Positions 12,295 through 24,516 of a stretch of 64,000 nt of DNA are shown piece by piece. Position 1 is the first letter of the stretch. The number at the start of each line of letters is the position of its first letter. Origin of the DNA: Humulus lupulus (taxonomy: Eukaryota > Streptophyta > Magnoliopsida > Rosales > Cannabaceae); NCBI RefSeq assembly GCF_963169125.1, contig NC_084795.1:145861766-145925765 (forward strand), written 5' to 3'. The translations under genes and the position numbers were made by a program. The notes below the pieces were generated by a model. That model was not told the DNA's origin. It saw only the letters and a program-made list of their open reading frames with translations, and made no database searches.

Positions 12295-14596
12295 TGTAGC
12301 GTCCCAAATTTGCTAATAAGGCTTAGGGCCTTGATTAGCGTGCCTGGAGGGCAATAAATGATTTATTATATTAATGTGTGAATTTTATGAGTATGTGATT
12401 AGAAATGTATGTTTAGGTGAATTAAATATGCATGTGGGCCGTATTTGGTTATTAAGGGCATGTTTGTAATTTTTAGCCCATTGAGGGCATAAATACAATA
12501 TTTGTGTGTATTGTGAGTGTTACCACGTGTGAGTGGTGATATATTTGTGATGCACGATCTGAGACATTCCTAAAGAGTATTTTAGCTAGAAAGTCACAAC
12601 TGGGTCAAATGCCCAACTCGGGAGAAGCCTGGGGATATTTTGGGAACGTAAAATGTGTTCGGGATTTATGGAGTAACGGGTAGTAGTTTGGTAATGATTT
12701 GGACATATTGGGATTAATGGGGACTTAGCGGGATATGTCAAATGAGAAAATTGCCCTTGGTGGCACTTAAGGATTTAAATAAGCTTAAGGGGTAATTTGG
12801 ACCTTTTGTTTAGGAGGGGATTTTGATCACATGGACAGCTGTGATTCCTGGGTTATGTAGAAGGAATCAAAAGGAAGAAAATTGAAAAAAAAAACACAGA
12901 AGCTCTATTTCTCTCTATATTTCTCTCGGTTATCTCTCTCCCTTTAGGGGACTTGGTGGATTTTGAAGTTTTGAAGGAGAAATTCATAACTAAACTTGGG
13001 ACTTGGGGAGGATAAGCCTAGGGTGCTGGAGAGCTGAATTAAACCCGAAATCTTCATTGAGGTAAGGTTTCTTTCAAGATTTTGAGGATCAATTCTTCTT
13101 AAATTGAGTATAGTTGAGTTTTGAGCTTAAGATTGAGGTTGGTGTGAATTGGGATGGGTTAGTTAGTTTCTAGGATACTAGAACTACTTAAAGTATATTA
13201 GGTTGATTATGGGACTCAATTCTGGTGTTGGGGTGCATTTGGAATGATTTTCAGGGAAGTTAGCTCGTAAAATTTGCATGGGATTTCTGGGTTTCGAGAC
13301 CGCATCGCGGCCCTGTTCATCACCGCCGCGGCCTGCTTGAGTTTTTAGGCCAGAGGGACTTTAGGGAATTGCCAAGGCACCGTAGCCCGTGTCTGTCAGA
13401 TGAGAGGCATTTTGCCTTTGATTTGGGGCGCGCCGCGACCCTTAAGGGGGGCTGGGCCGCGGCCCAAAAGAAGAATTTGGTAAATTGAGGGTTTTTAGCT
13501 TGGGAACTTGAACGTTAGGGCTCAGGAAGGTTTCTACTACCCAGTTTGGTAGAAACCAAGGTCCTAGAGGCTAAAGTTATGTCTCGAAGCTATTTAATGG
13601 ATTAGAACTTGATAGTTGATTTTTACTCATGCGTTGTGACTAGGATTTGATTTAAGGCTCGGATTAGAGGACTGTGCTCGTGATCACAGTGCTCGTGATC
13701 ACAGTGCTCGGATAGCTTGGGAGATAGGTAAGAAAGTTGTTGTACCCGTAGAGCAGGGCATGGTCCTATAGTTTGTATTGCAGGGCACGACCCTATGTGA
13801 TTGTGTTGCAAGGCGTAGCCCTATTGATTAAGTTTATATTTGTTTAAGTATTTGTTAAATTTATGCTATGTGTTGCATATTTGTGAATGAACGGCAAGGG
13901 CCGAGAATGGCGAAGGCCAAGAACGGTAAGGTCTGGGAATGGCGAAGGCCGATAATGGCAAGGGCCAAGAACGGCGAAGGACGAGAACGGCAAGGGCCCC
14001 GGAGCAGCGTTAAGCACATAGAGTGCAAGTCACTAGGGTGAGACCTTTCTCGGATGCTTGGGACATCCTCACGGTGTAGACCGCGAACCCAGGGCCTGGT
14101 AAAGCACCTGGGACGACATGGTCGATATGTGTTTAGCATGTTGACGACTTTGTTATATGCTGATTGATAGTTATGCATATGTGATTGCTTGTGTGGAGTT
14201 TTCCTGCTGGGCTTCGGCTCATGGGTGCTCTATGGTGCAGGTAAGGGCAAGGGAAAGGTTGACCAACCATGAGTATGGAAAGCATGAAGCAGCGTGTACA
14301 TGTTCGGCCTGCCTGGCGGCCATAGCCAGGGGTATTTGTTGGGAGATGCTATGTATTAATCCGAATTTTGTCGTTTAGTCGACTTTAATCATATTTTTGA
14401 GTTGTAAATATTTCTAAACAGTATTTTGGGATCCCAAATGTATAACGCTTTATAATTTTAATGAATGACTACATTTTCAAATTATATGACTTTTTATTAC
14501 AGTTTAGCTACACTTTAAACCTAAAACCTCGATTAGCGAGTTAATTGCACGTTTAAAAATCACTTAGTAACAGCTCTAAGGAAATAGGGCATTACA
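12295..14596 (+). repeat. Element A 5' LTR (2302 bp)
   Basis: It starts TGTAGCGTCCC and ends GGGCATTACA, and pairs with 34139-36449. It contains a short duplicated TGATCACAGTGCTCG near 13680-13712 and a degenerate minisatellite of 'aacggcaagggccgag'-like units at about 13890-13995, which is also present in the right LTR and in the LTR of D. The 3' part is followed directly by the primer site. Confidence 0.95.
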
Positions 14597-14599
14597 ACT

Positions 14600-14611
14600 T
14601 GGTATCAGAGC
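14600..14611 (+). promoter_or_regulatory. Element A primer binding site (tRNA-iMet type)
   Basis: TGGTATCAGAGC lies three bases after the LTR end. This is the classic plant initiator-methionine tRNA complement used to prime minus-strand synthesis. Confidence 0.95.
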
Positions 14612-14934
14612 GAGCCAAGGCTTATGGTTCCTGAAGATTGACTGAACATGCACGCTCGCTGCCAATGACAAGCTCGACTCATGGTTGGTTGGTAAATGAT
14701 TTAATTATGTGTCTGATTATGTGTTTAAGTGCCCTGTTTGCCTGGTTATTTTATATAGAGCACGATGAATGTGTTAACATATGCATGATGCCAAGGCATG
14801 GCCCTTTGAGTGTTGTATGCTATTTTTTTCTTGTGGATTTTTGTTATGGTTGGTTGATGTGAATTGGGAAGTGGTTTTGGATGTTGTTATCATGCCTGAT
14901 GAGCGGCATCGTTGATTGCAGGCATATTGTTGAG

Positions 14935-16080
14935 ATGCCTCGACAATCAGCCAGACTCCACGGCAGTAGGGCCGAGGATGACAACCAGGGTCAGGACCCT
15001 CCACCTACCCCATAGAATTGGCAATAGATGTTTGCCGACATGGAAGCTAGACTGCACCGCACGGAAGAAGAGCTTCAACAGCTGAGGCAACAGGCCCCTC
15101 CTCAGGGCACTAGGTTGCAGGTTCAGATGGCTGTGGCGCCAATGTCAGTTCAGCATGTTATGGAGAATAGGTGGGAACCTTTATATGAGAGGTTTAGGAA
15201 GTAGCATCCTCCCACCTTTGAAGGTGGACCAGACCCACTGCGGGCAGAGCAGTGGATGAATATGATTTCCTCCATCCTGGATTTCATGAGGGTGGAAGGG
15301 AACGAGAGGGTAGCTTGTGCTAGCTACATGTTCAGAGAGGATGCCCACATCTGGTGGGATGTAGTGACTCAAAGAAGAATTGTTGCAGTTATGACCTGGG
15401 AAGAGTTCAGAAACATTTTCAACGAGAAATATTACATTGTTGTTGTCCGAGCTGCGAAGGTTGACAAGTTTATCAACCTGGCTTAGAACCGGTTGACAGT
15501 TACTGAGTACGCCTTGAGATTTGTCCGGTTGGCGAAGTTCACGCCGGATTTGGTGCCAACTAATGTAGCAAGAAGGGATAGGTTTGTGCGGGGGTTGAAT
15601 GTTATGATTGCCCATGATGTGAAGATTACTTTGGATCCAGAGACTACTACGTATGCCTAGGTAGTGGACAAGGCCCTTACAACTGAGGGGGCCGAGGATT
15701 AGATTTGGAGAGAGGGCACTGCTAGGCACGATGCCAGGAGGACGGTGCCTCCTTTTACCAGATCCAATCGGGGTAGTGGCCCTAGTGAGTACAAGAGAAA
15801 GGCCCCAGATTCTTTCGTTCCTCCTAGCTCGAATAGGAGGGCACAGAGTGCTTTTAGTGGCCGTTAGGGCGGAGGTTACAACTGGAGGAGTTTTCCAAAG
15901 TGTCCTCGATGTAGACGATGACATCAGGGAGATTGAAGGATCAGGGCCTACTCTATCTGTGGGAGTGTCAATCACTTGAAGAAGGACTGCCCGCAAGCTG
16001 AGAAAGAAGAGCCAAAGCAGAGCGACAGTCTCGCTCCTGCCAGAGTATTCACCTTGACTTAGACTGAGGCTGAGGCTATC
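14935..16080 (+). pseudogene. Element A gag (stops throughout)
   Basis: The frame begins at ATG 14935 (M-P-R-Q-S-A-R), the same start as D gag. The retrotransposon gag domain is at about 15256-15640 (F-R-E-D-A-H-I-W-W-D, W-E-E-F-R-N-I-F-N-E-K-Y-Y). A degenerate zinc-finger region follows near 15900-15990. Stops interrupt it, including TAG at 15484-15486, most readable as former CAG codons. Gag would make the particle. D gag at 44807 is the closest homologue in the window. Confidence 0.85.
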
Positions 16081-17230
16081 CCCTCGGTTGTGACAGGTCA
16101 GATTTCTAGTGCAGGTTCTTCTTATTGTGCATTGATTGATTCAGGCGCTACCCATTCATTTGTGTATGCTAGAGTGATAGATCGGCTATGTAGACCTAGT
16201 GATTTGTATGCTAGGGGATTTCAGGCTTTGTTGCCGACTGGGAAACTGGTAGTCTCTAGGAGATGGATTAAAGCATTGCCAGTAGAGATAGACGGTAGAG
16301 AGTTTTTTGTTGATCTGATTGAGTTAGCGATGGATGACTTCAATATGATTCTAGGGATGGATTGGTTATCGAAGTATGGGGCAACAATTGACTGCAAGCG
16401 CAGGATGGTAACTTTTGAACCAGAAGGGGAGGTACCCTTTGTATTTGTGGGGACAGATAGTGGACCACGAGTACCTATGATTTCAGCACTGAAGGCTAGA
16501 GACCTAATGCAGGAAGGTTGCATAGGATTCCTAGCGAACATTGTGGATACCTCTAGAGTTGTATCGGTTGGACCGAGTGAGACCAGATTAGTATGTGAGT
16601 TCCAAATCTATTTCCAGCGGATTTTCTAGGGTTACCGCCACAGCAGGAGATCGAGTTTGTTATAGAATTGGCGCCAAAGGCGGAGCCAGTATCTAGGACA
16701 CCTTATAGAATGGCTCTGGCAGAGTTGAAGGAATTGAAGATTCAATTGCAGGAGTTACTGGATCTGGGGTTCATCAGACCGAGTTTCTCGCCATGAGGTG
16801 CTCCAGTGTTGTTCGTTAAGAAGAAGGATGGATCTCTTAGGATGTGTATTGACTATAAGGAGCTAAACAAGTTGACCATTAAGAACAAGTACCCACTACC
16901 TAGGATCGACGATTTATTTGACCAATTACAGGGGAAGACAGTGTTCTCTAAGATTGATCTCGGGTCAGGTTACCATCAGATAAGGATTAAAGAGGAGGAC
17001 ATACCAAAAACCGCTTTCCGCATGAGATATGGACACTATGAATTCCTGGTTATGTCCTTTGGATTAACCAACGCCCCAACTTCTTTTATGGACATGATGA
17101 ATATGGTTTTCAAGGACTATTTGGACAAGTTCGTGATTATGTTTATTGATGACATATTGGTGTACTCTCAGTCAGAGACGGAGCATGAGCAGCATTTACA
17201 CCTAATATTGCAGCGGTTGAGAGAGCATAG
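16081..17230 (+). pseudogene. Element A protease and reverse transcriptase, first part
   Basis: Protease: [11 protein letters not shown] near 16130, with the catalytic D-S-G intact. [34 protein letters not shown] and the catalytic F-I-D-D-I-L-V-Y-S near 17145. A one-base deletion near 16605, judged against D at 46470-46495, shifts the frame between protease and RT. RT is cut at 17235 by element B, and the reading resumes at 31886 in the same frame. Confidence 0.9.
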
Positions 17231-17235
17231 GTTAT

Positions 17236-18123
17236 TGTTTACCGAGTTTTTCGGAAACGAATAACTAACAGAATAATAAAAAGATAAGAACTGTAGAAAT
17301 GCTGAAATGTAACTAAACAAACAGTGTTTTTACGTGGTTCAGGCGTTAACAAGCCCTAGTCCACGAGTCGATGTTATTATACTTGGAAAAGGTTACAGTA
17401 AGATGGCTGGTGCACAAGAACTTCACACACTCACAGTGTTTCTCTCAGGTTCTCTTGAAGAAGATGAAACTAGAGAGATTTTAGTAGAGTTTTTGCTATA
17501 TATCCTTTGTCCGTCCCTCTTCTTGTAAAATGAAGGGGTCTTTATAGCTAGGGTTTTGGATTAGGGTTTTTCTCTACGTACATGAGTCTTAATTACACCA
17601 GCCATAAATAGGGATACAATTACTGTAGTAGCATGGCTACAAGACTCTATGTGGGTATATTTACGTGAAAGTATGGGGAACACACAAAGTCAGCCGTCTT
17701 TTCCAAGTTGTCAGCGGAACAGTAGGCGAAAAGGTACCCTTAGGCGTGCTGGGATGTGTGCGGCTTTGACCTGACGGGCGTGTCAGGCGGGATCCTGTGT
17801 CAGGTGGATATCATTCCAAATATGCCTCCTCCAGGACTCGACCGTTTGGCTTTGTTCCGTGCGAGGCACGGAACTGCTTCCACGGAGACCACTCGAAGAG
17901 CTTTTCCTGGAAGGAGCTTCCCCGAAGGATACCCCTTCGGGAGTCCGGGAGAGTTGACGAGTTTCCGTATTGTGTCTGCTTGGAAGAGTAATCCGGACAC
18001 TAAACGGGAGAGGCGAAGCCTTTCTGTTCATCCGCGAGCTCTGGTCACCTACCGTGAAAGACATCGATAATTCTGCTTCCCCGAGGTCATCAATCTAAAC
18101 GCTATCCGGAAATCTGGATAACA
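17236..18123 (-). repeat. Element B 3' LTR (left copy)
   Basis: On the + strand it runs TGTTTACCG...GGATAACA. Read in element orientation it begins TGTTATCC. A TATA box (TATAAAG on the - strand) lies at 17540-17546, with two telobox-like AACCCTA words directly upstream of it in element orientation (about 17549-17573). Confidence 0.97.
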
Positions 18124-18137
18124 TTTACCCCCCAAGG
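18124..18137 (-). promoter_or_regulatory. Element B polypurine tract
   Basis: On the - strand CCTTGGGGGGTAAA abuts the 3' LTR. It matches the tracts of C, F and G. Confidence 0.9.
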
Positions 18138-18578
18138 TCGCGGAGCTTTGAGAGATCCGGGAGCTTGTACAATCGGTTTCTTAGACTAGGTGAGGGGGCA
18201 CCTTCTGTGTTCCCGGGAGGGTTCCTTTTTCCCGCCTGAGTATTAGTATGAAAAAGAAAGGGAATTTCTTCTGTTTGAGATCAAGTACTCAAGTGCGGCA
18301 AGGACCACGTGTCATTCTGGGAATGGTTCTGCGACCAAGACGTGTGCGTGAGGCGACTGGTTGAGGATGCGTGCGTCAGTCATCTGACTAATGATTTGAT
18401 GGTTTTTAATGGTACTCAGGGCCCGAGGTGGTGTAATGATGGGAAATAAATACTTTATTCCCATCCGAGGAGTCATAAATAGGATCGTCGCTTCCTCTCC
18501 AGCCGTTGGATCTGACGCACACGGAATGGGAAGATCGGGACCGTCCACTTGAGGAATTCGAAACGGCTTCTTCCCTGC

Positions 18579-18713
18579 TATAAAAACGAGGGAAAGGACC
18601 TTTCTTCCTCTTTACGCTTTCAGATTCTCCATCTTTAGGATTTTCAGATTTCCAAACCTTCGAACTCTCAGGCTTCCCAGCTTACGTTCCCCCGAACTTG
18701 CCATTTCTTTTGG
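18579..18713 (+). promoter_or_regulatory. Promoter and leader exon of the element B antisense gene
   Basis: TATAAAAA at 18579-18586 on the + strand is followed by a pyrimidine-rich leader and a splice-donor-like GGTAAGTAT (GT at 18713). An acceptor-like TTTTGTCCAG ends at 19320, four bases before the aORF ATG. A small extra leader exon around 18799-18867 is possible. F (near 36990) and G (54261) have the same plan. Confidence 0.6.
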
Positions 18714-19323
18714 TAAGTATCTGGAAACTTTTCTTTTTGATTTGGCAGTGGGTTTATTCCCCGAAGTTCCTGGTTTGAATCGCCGTTCGTCTTTGCAGCT
18801 TTTACTTCTCGCGATCGTGCTGTGCAGTGATCCAGTTACTTCTTCAACCTCCAACTACCCGAATATCAGTAAGTATTTCTACTTTGCTCTTTCCTCTCAG
18901 ACCTTAGGTTGTTGGTAGTTGTTAGAGTAGAGGTTTCTGCCATTATTGCTTATGTGCATGCGTGAATAGGGCTTTGGTAGGCATGTGATCGATTGTGAGT
19001 CGATAAGTAGCCTTTTCTGCATGCTTTGGCGATTTGCGTTTGGAAAGTCGTCCCTTGTTTTGCTGTTTTAGGGCATAAGCATGAACGCCTTTAGGGTGTC
19101 TTTCTCTGGAAAAACACTTCTTTTGGTGGGCTTAGGCTCGGGGTCTGAGTCTGGTTCCTTGCTGCCCTTCGGGTGGCATGGTGCCAACCCCTCGGTAAGC
19201 TCGGTGGGAGCCTCTCCAAGCAGTTTTCGGGGAGGGTCTCCCCGACGCCTTTGATACCACTAGGGTATGACAAGGGTGCTGACTGCTTAGAGTGTTTTCT
19301 TCTTTCTTTTCTTTTGTCCAGTG

Positions 19324-22300
19324 ATGAACATCTCAAAGGAACAACTCCTTGCTGTGGGGGAGGCTGATTCTGCCCAAGAGAAGGGCTCTCCTGTTGCTGG
19401 TGGAAAGGGGAAAGGAAAGGCGAAAGTGGTCGCGGCTAGCCCACCAATCTCCAATAGTTCCATCTGGGAGATGGACCAAAAGCCGAACCTTTTCAGGAAT
19501 TATGGCATGCTGGAGCTGTATTCCTCTGAGGCAGGCCTGAAGAACATCCCAGGTCTAATGTGGCACCGTCTGTCGGTGCTGGGCGAGTCAGCTAGCCAGA
19601 GTCACGAGGGCTTTGGTGCCTGGAGTTGGGCACACATAGTGTGTGGGGCGCACTTGCCCCTAAGGAGTTACTTCGCCAATTTCTGTGTGAAGGCGGGGAT
19701 TGCCCCCTTCCAGTTAATTCCTCCCAGCTACAAGCTCTTAGCAGGGTGGTTCGTCTTTTGCAAGTCCCGGAGACTGGAAGCTCCTACCCCGGAGGAGGTG
19801 CTGTACTTTTACGGGTTGAAGTCTCAGCCTATGAGGGGTCATTCAGACAAGGTGGGGTTTTACAGGCTAGAAAGGCACCCGGACGTGATGTGCCCCACTT
19901 GTCATACCGCGAGGGTTCCAGACCTCCGGGAATACTGGTTCCTGACGACTGGCTTCCCGCTGAAGAGGGTGCCAGCCCTATCTTTGGACTTCAAAATCCC
20001 TGGTAAGTGCTCCTTCTTCTCCTTTTCAACTTTGTTTCTTTGCGTTTGATTTGCCTTTTGGGAGGATCTCTAACGCTTGTATTTGATTTTTGCAGAAGTC
20101 GTTCCACGGACACCTCGCTGCGCGGAGATGATAAGGAGGTCCAAGTTCTACGAAGGGCTTTCTGAGGAAGAGTTGAAAGTGGAGGGACTTGTGACCTCCG
20201 AATCGTTGAGGGAGTATGGGTTACTCGCCTCCTTCCAAAATATCGAGCCAGTAAGTGGCAGGGGGCAGACTCAGGTGTCGGCTGACATCCGGGAGCAGAT
20301 TGCCCTGGAGCTGTCTAAGGTAATCACCCAAGCAACCCGAGACGAAAATACTATATCTCCTAGTTGGGCGGAGAGGTTCCCCGACCCCCAGCCGGAGGAA
20401 GAGGAGATCGAGGCTCGCCACGCCGCGGCTTACCCTGACATAGGGGCTCCGGGGGCTAGTACCTCCGGGAGAGGTAAGACTAGTTTTCGGTTGATTCACA
20501 CCCCCAGCCTGTCTGAGGTTTCCCGGACCTCTCAGATGGAGTTTGATCCCCGTTTCCTTAGGCTAGATCCGCGTAGGATACCTTTCCACAGGTATTGCGA
20601 TAGGGTAGATGAGCTCCTCTGGTGTCTGAGTGACGGTAGTCTGCCAGAAGGTGTCATCATGGTTGACCCTTCTTCTCTCAGCATGTCATTCCCGAACTTC
20701 AAGGAGTACGGGAGTTTCCTGGAGCAGGAAGCGATGTTTTGTTTTGCTCGGGGAAGGCCATCCACGTTTCTCGTGCATGGTCGTCCCTTTCAAACTTTTC
20801 TTTTTCTCGTTTCTTGTTCCCTGCTGGCGCGCTTGCTTGTGCTTTTTTGTTGATTGCCGCTTCTTACTTATTTTCTTTCTCATTGCTCGTTGGTTCGTTA
20901 ACCTTGCTTTGTACGTTTCTTGCAGAGTATCCGGAAGCCAAGATGTTGGGGAGAGTGACTTTGCTCATTAAGAAGGCTGCCACTAGCCAAGACCCGTCCA
21001 CGGGGAAAGGACGGAAGACCAAGGCTGGTAGGGGAGGTAAAACTGCCTCCCCCAAGAAGACGAGTGGCGAGGCGCAAGTGTCTCCGAGGGTAGAGAAGTC
21101 TCCTGCTGACGGGCCTTCCGAGACCATGATGGTCTCGAGTAGCAGCAGCGACGGGGAAGGGCTTGTGTTCCCCGTGAAGACAACTGGGGTGAGCAAGCGT
21201 CCGGGAGAAGATGCTGAGGGTGCTAAGAAGAAACGCCTTAGACACTCTTCTCCTGGTCGAAGGCAACAACAACAGCAACGACAGCAAGCACAACTACAAC
21301 AACAGCAGCAACAAGAACAACAGACACAATCACCATCGTCACAGCTATAGCAACCACAACATCCAAACCAGCAGCAGCAACAAGGGCAATTACTTCTGCT
21401 GCCGCAGCAGCAAAAGCAACAGACCGGGGCCTTAATACCCCGCCTGCCTCCTCCCCCAGCTCAAAGGGGGTCCACCCTTCCGGGGTCTCCTTCTTCTCAG
21501 ACAACTAACCTTCCCCTGCCTGGCCTGAAGTTCCACTTCCCACGGAAGCCAACCAGTTTCCCCGCTGCCCTCCTGGAGGGTGTAAGACGGGCCGATAGCT
21601 TTTTGAAGAGGCGGTTAGAGGCGGAGAAGGCTGTTACTCAGGGAAGGGCAGATAACTTGTCTGCCGTGAAGAGAGCTGAGCTGGCCGAGGGGGTGAGATC
21701 TCTTCACCCGGCCGGAGCGGTTCTGGATGGTCCAGCCTTGGAGAAGAGGCTGGTGCCTAGGCTCGGACATGCATTGGCGCCGTTCGGAGCTGAGATGATG
21801 GAGGACATGGCCCTGAGCTTATGCGAGCTCAATTTTGAGAAATGGGCCATCAGTAGCAGCAAGGATCCGCTGTTGCTGACACACGCTGTGAAGCAGCAAC
21901 TGTCCGGGGTAAGCCGTCAGTTGTTATTTTTTGGGATCACCTGTCTTTTGGTCCGGCTTTAGCTCATTCTGTTGTCTTTCCTTGCAGGCCTCTATGATCG
22001 CGGAACGCTCGTTCCGGGAGGTTGGTGCAGCTCTGGTTCAGCTGGAGGAGAGCCAACTGGCTCGCCAGGCCTTGGAGGCGGAGAAACAGAAACTGACCCA
22101 ACAGGCCTTGGGGGCTTCGGAGAAGATTGATCAGGCCCGGCGCACGGCTGAAGAAGAGGCGGAGAAGAAATATCTTGCCAAATATCAAGAGTACCGGGCC
22201 AAGGCAGAGAATGAGTTTAGACAGCGGTCGGATGGGATGAAGGCCGAAAACTCCAAGCTCCGGGAAGAGCTGTCCCAAGCCAAGGTGGAGAAGGATACCC

Positions 22301-23010
22301 TGGAAGCCCGCTTGCAATCAAAAAACGATCTCCTACTTAAGCGGCAAGAGGAATATTCCACTCTTCAGAGTAAGCTGCACGAGGAGGAGCAACTCCATAA
22401 GAGGAGCAGGGATCTCGTGTCTATGCTGCAGTTGGGGCTCGCCGAGAAGGATAAAGAGATCGGGGCCTTGCAATTCACTGCCATGGGGCATGTGACCGAG
22501 AAGCAATCCGTGCTGAACCAAAATAGGGAGCAGCGCAAGGAGATTGATTCTCTTAAGGGGGAGCGGGATGCCTCCAAGGCCGAAATGGAAAAATTGAGGG
22601 CCCAACTAACTGTCGCGGAAGCACAGCTGGCAACCTCCGAGGCGGAGCGCTTGAAGGAGAAGGAGGATGCTGAGGTGATACTGAACAGGACGATTAATAT
22701 ATCGCATGTGGTCCTCATGCATCAACTCTGGAAAGTGAACCCGGAGGTATTAGGCTATCTGGGAGATGATGCCGAAGCCATGAGGGAGAAGCTACTCGTG
22801 TGGGATCAGGGCCCAGAGGCGTACGTCCAAACTTACAACATTGACGAACGTGCTGAAGCTCCTGAGGCGGGAGATCCCGGAGAGGCGGGGACCTCTGAAC
22901 CTTCTCATGACCAAGTTCCTCCTTCCAATGAGCCGACTCCGCCAGCCTCCGTTGAAACCGATGCCCCCGAAGCTGCGGTCGTGGAAGCTGTAGTTACCCC
23001 CAATGCTTGA
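19324..23010 (+). CDS. Element B antisense aORF, four predicted exons, one internal TAG
   Basis: Predicted exons are 19324-20002, 20096-20779, 20926-21908 and 21988-23010. Each intron has GT...AG ends and every junction keeps frame (split codons GAA and GAG). The product would be about 1122 residues. The N-terminal domain in exon 1 holds L-P-L-R-S-Y-F-A and Y-G-L-K-S-Q-P-M; exon 3 is basic and then Gln-rich; exon 4 is a long charged coiled coil (about residues 785-1030) with an acidic, Pro-rich tail. A single TAG at 21348-21350 (codon about 596) lies in the Gln-rich stretch and is probably a mutated CAG. It resembles plant 'putative gypsy-type transposon' proteins and Tat aORFs such as those of Grande. 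Function is unknown. G and F carry homologues. Confidence 0.75.
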
Positions 23011-23479
23011 AGGGGTTTTATCTTTAATTATTTTTCATTTTGAGTTTTTCATTGCGGACATTTTTGCCATAATCATAGCATTCTCCTTTCTTTTCTGCCG
23101 AGTTCTTTATTTATCTTTGCGCTTAGGGTAGACATTTATACGGTAGAAACTGTTGTAGGGGCGTATGGGGTTTTGGTTCCAACGGCCAAAACCTATGCAC
23201 TTCCCACTTGAAGCTTTAACGGATGATGTCTTTTCCCATGTAGTTTCTAGGTTACGAAGGTTTCCTGGTTCCAACGGCCAGGCTCCTTTCACCGTATTTT
23301 AGCTTTCCTGAGGCAAATAGCCAATCCCGGGACTTGTAGTTATACTGTTCGCTGGGATTGCTAAGGTGAGTCGTTCCATTGTTTGGAACGGGGGTTCTTT
23401 TGGTGAGCGTCGCTAGACTTAAGGTTAGATCTTTGCGAAGCAAAACTAACTGTTGTTGCGAACCTCATGGTGGCGGACT

Positions 23480-24140
23480 TCAGGGACCTGGCATGGAGCC
23501 CTGCGAGGCAAGGCTTATTGCTGTCGGGGAAATCGCCACGCCCACCAGGTGTGATCCTGGAGCAGGGGCTTTGCGAAGCAAAGCCGGCTGTGAGTGGGGG
23601 GATCAAGCATGTCTGCTTCTGGAGCTGAAACTTGCAATGGCCATGGAGCTTGCCATGCATTATTTTGTGAGATCCGGAGTTGGAGCCTGCGAAGCAAGGC
23701 TTACAACGGTCGCGGATCTTGCCATCTTTTGCCTCGCTGGACCCGGAGCTGGAGCTTGCGAAGCAACGCTCTACAGCGCTCGCGGATCTTGCCAACTTTC
23801 GCCTTGCGGGACCCGGAGCTGGAGCTTGCGAATCAAAGCTCTACAGCGCTCGCGGATCTTGCCATCTTTCGCCTTGCGGGATCCGGAGCTGGAGCTTGCG
23901 AAGCAAAGCTCTACAGCGCTCGCGGATCTTGCCATCTTTCGCCTTGTGGGACCCAGAGCTGGAGCTTGCGAAGCAAAGTTCTACAGCGTTCGCGGATCTT
24001 GCCATCTTTCGCCTTGCGGGATCCGGAGCTGGAGCTTGCGAAGCAAAGCTCTACAGCGTTCGCGGATCTTGCCATCTTTTGCCTTCCGAGACCCGGAGCT
24101 GGAGTTTGCGAAGCAAAGATCTACAGCGATCGCGGAGAAT
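23480..24140. repeat. 70-bp tandem repeat in the element B post-pol spacer
   Basis: The word 'ccggagctggagcttgcgaa' or a variant recurs at 23741, 23811, 23881, 23951, 24021 and 24091, exactly 70 bp apart. A copy at 23672 and more diverged ones lie to the left. Because 70 is not a multiple of three and no unit carries a stop, all three + frames stay open across the array. Those ORFs are artefacts. Confidence 0.92.
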
Positions 24141-24466
24141 TCTGCAAAGGACTTGTCAGGGAGTTGGGGGTGTTTTGGCGTAGCTCTATGAACGTGCCTC
24201 AACCCCCAGTCCCGTCCATCGCTGGGCTACACAGGAGATAATTCTCATGATACATAATGGCGGGCATTTCCATGGCAATTTTCACATAAGCACATAATGC
24301 ACATATGACACGTAATGCAAGCATGTTCATGGCAACAAATAAACCTAAGCTTAACAATTTAAACATTTCAAACAATTTAAAAATTTCAAACACAATGCTA
24401 GCACACAAGTGGTGTTCTGTGTACGTTTTGTTCAAGGGGCGTATGGCTATGCCTTAGCCATGTATA

Positions 24467-24516
24467 CCCCCCAAGTGAGCGTGGGGTCCGGACGTCTCCG
24501 GACCGCGTGGTCACTT
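24467..24516 (-). promoter_or_regulatory. Conserved inverted repeat plus internal G-run after pol (B copy)
   Basis: On the - strand AAGTGACC (24516-24509) faces TCACTT (24478-24473), which runs into GGGGGG (24472-24467). Between the arms lies a second, perfect GGTCCGGA...TCCGGACC inverted repeat. It sits between the pol end and the repeat array, as in F, C and G. Confidence 0.65.

Noticed and set aside
15181..15996. 271-codon ORF on the - strand opposite element A gag
   Set aside because: It is a shadow of the gag reading frame, with no domain and not conserved opposite D gag.
17756..18070. ORFs conserved between 17756-18070 and 31513-31827
   Set aside because: Conservation is explained by the two LTRs of B, which are near-identical as whole sequences.
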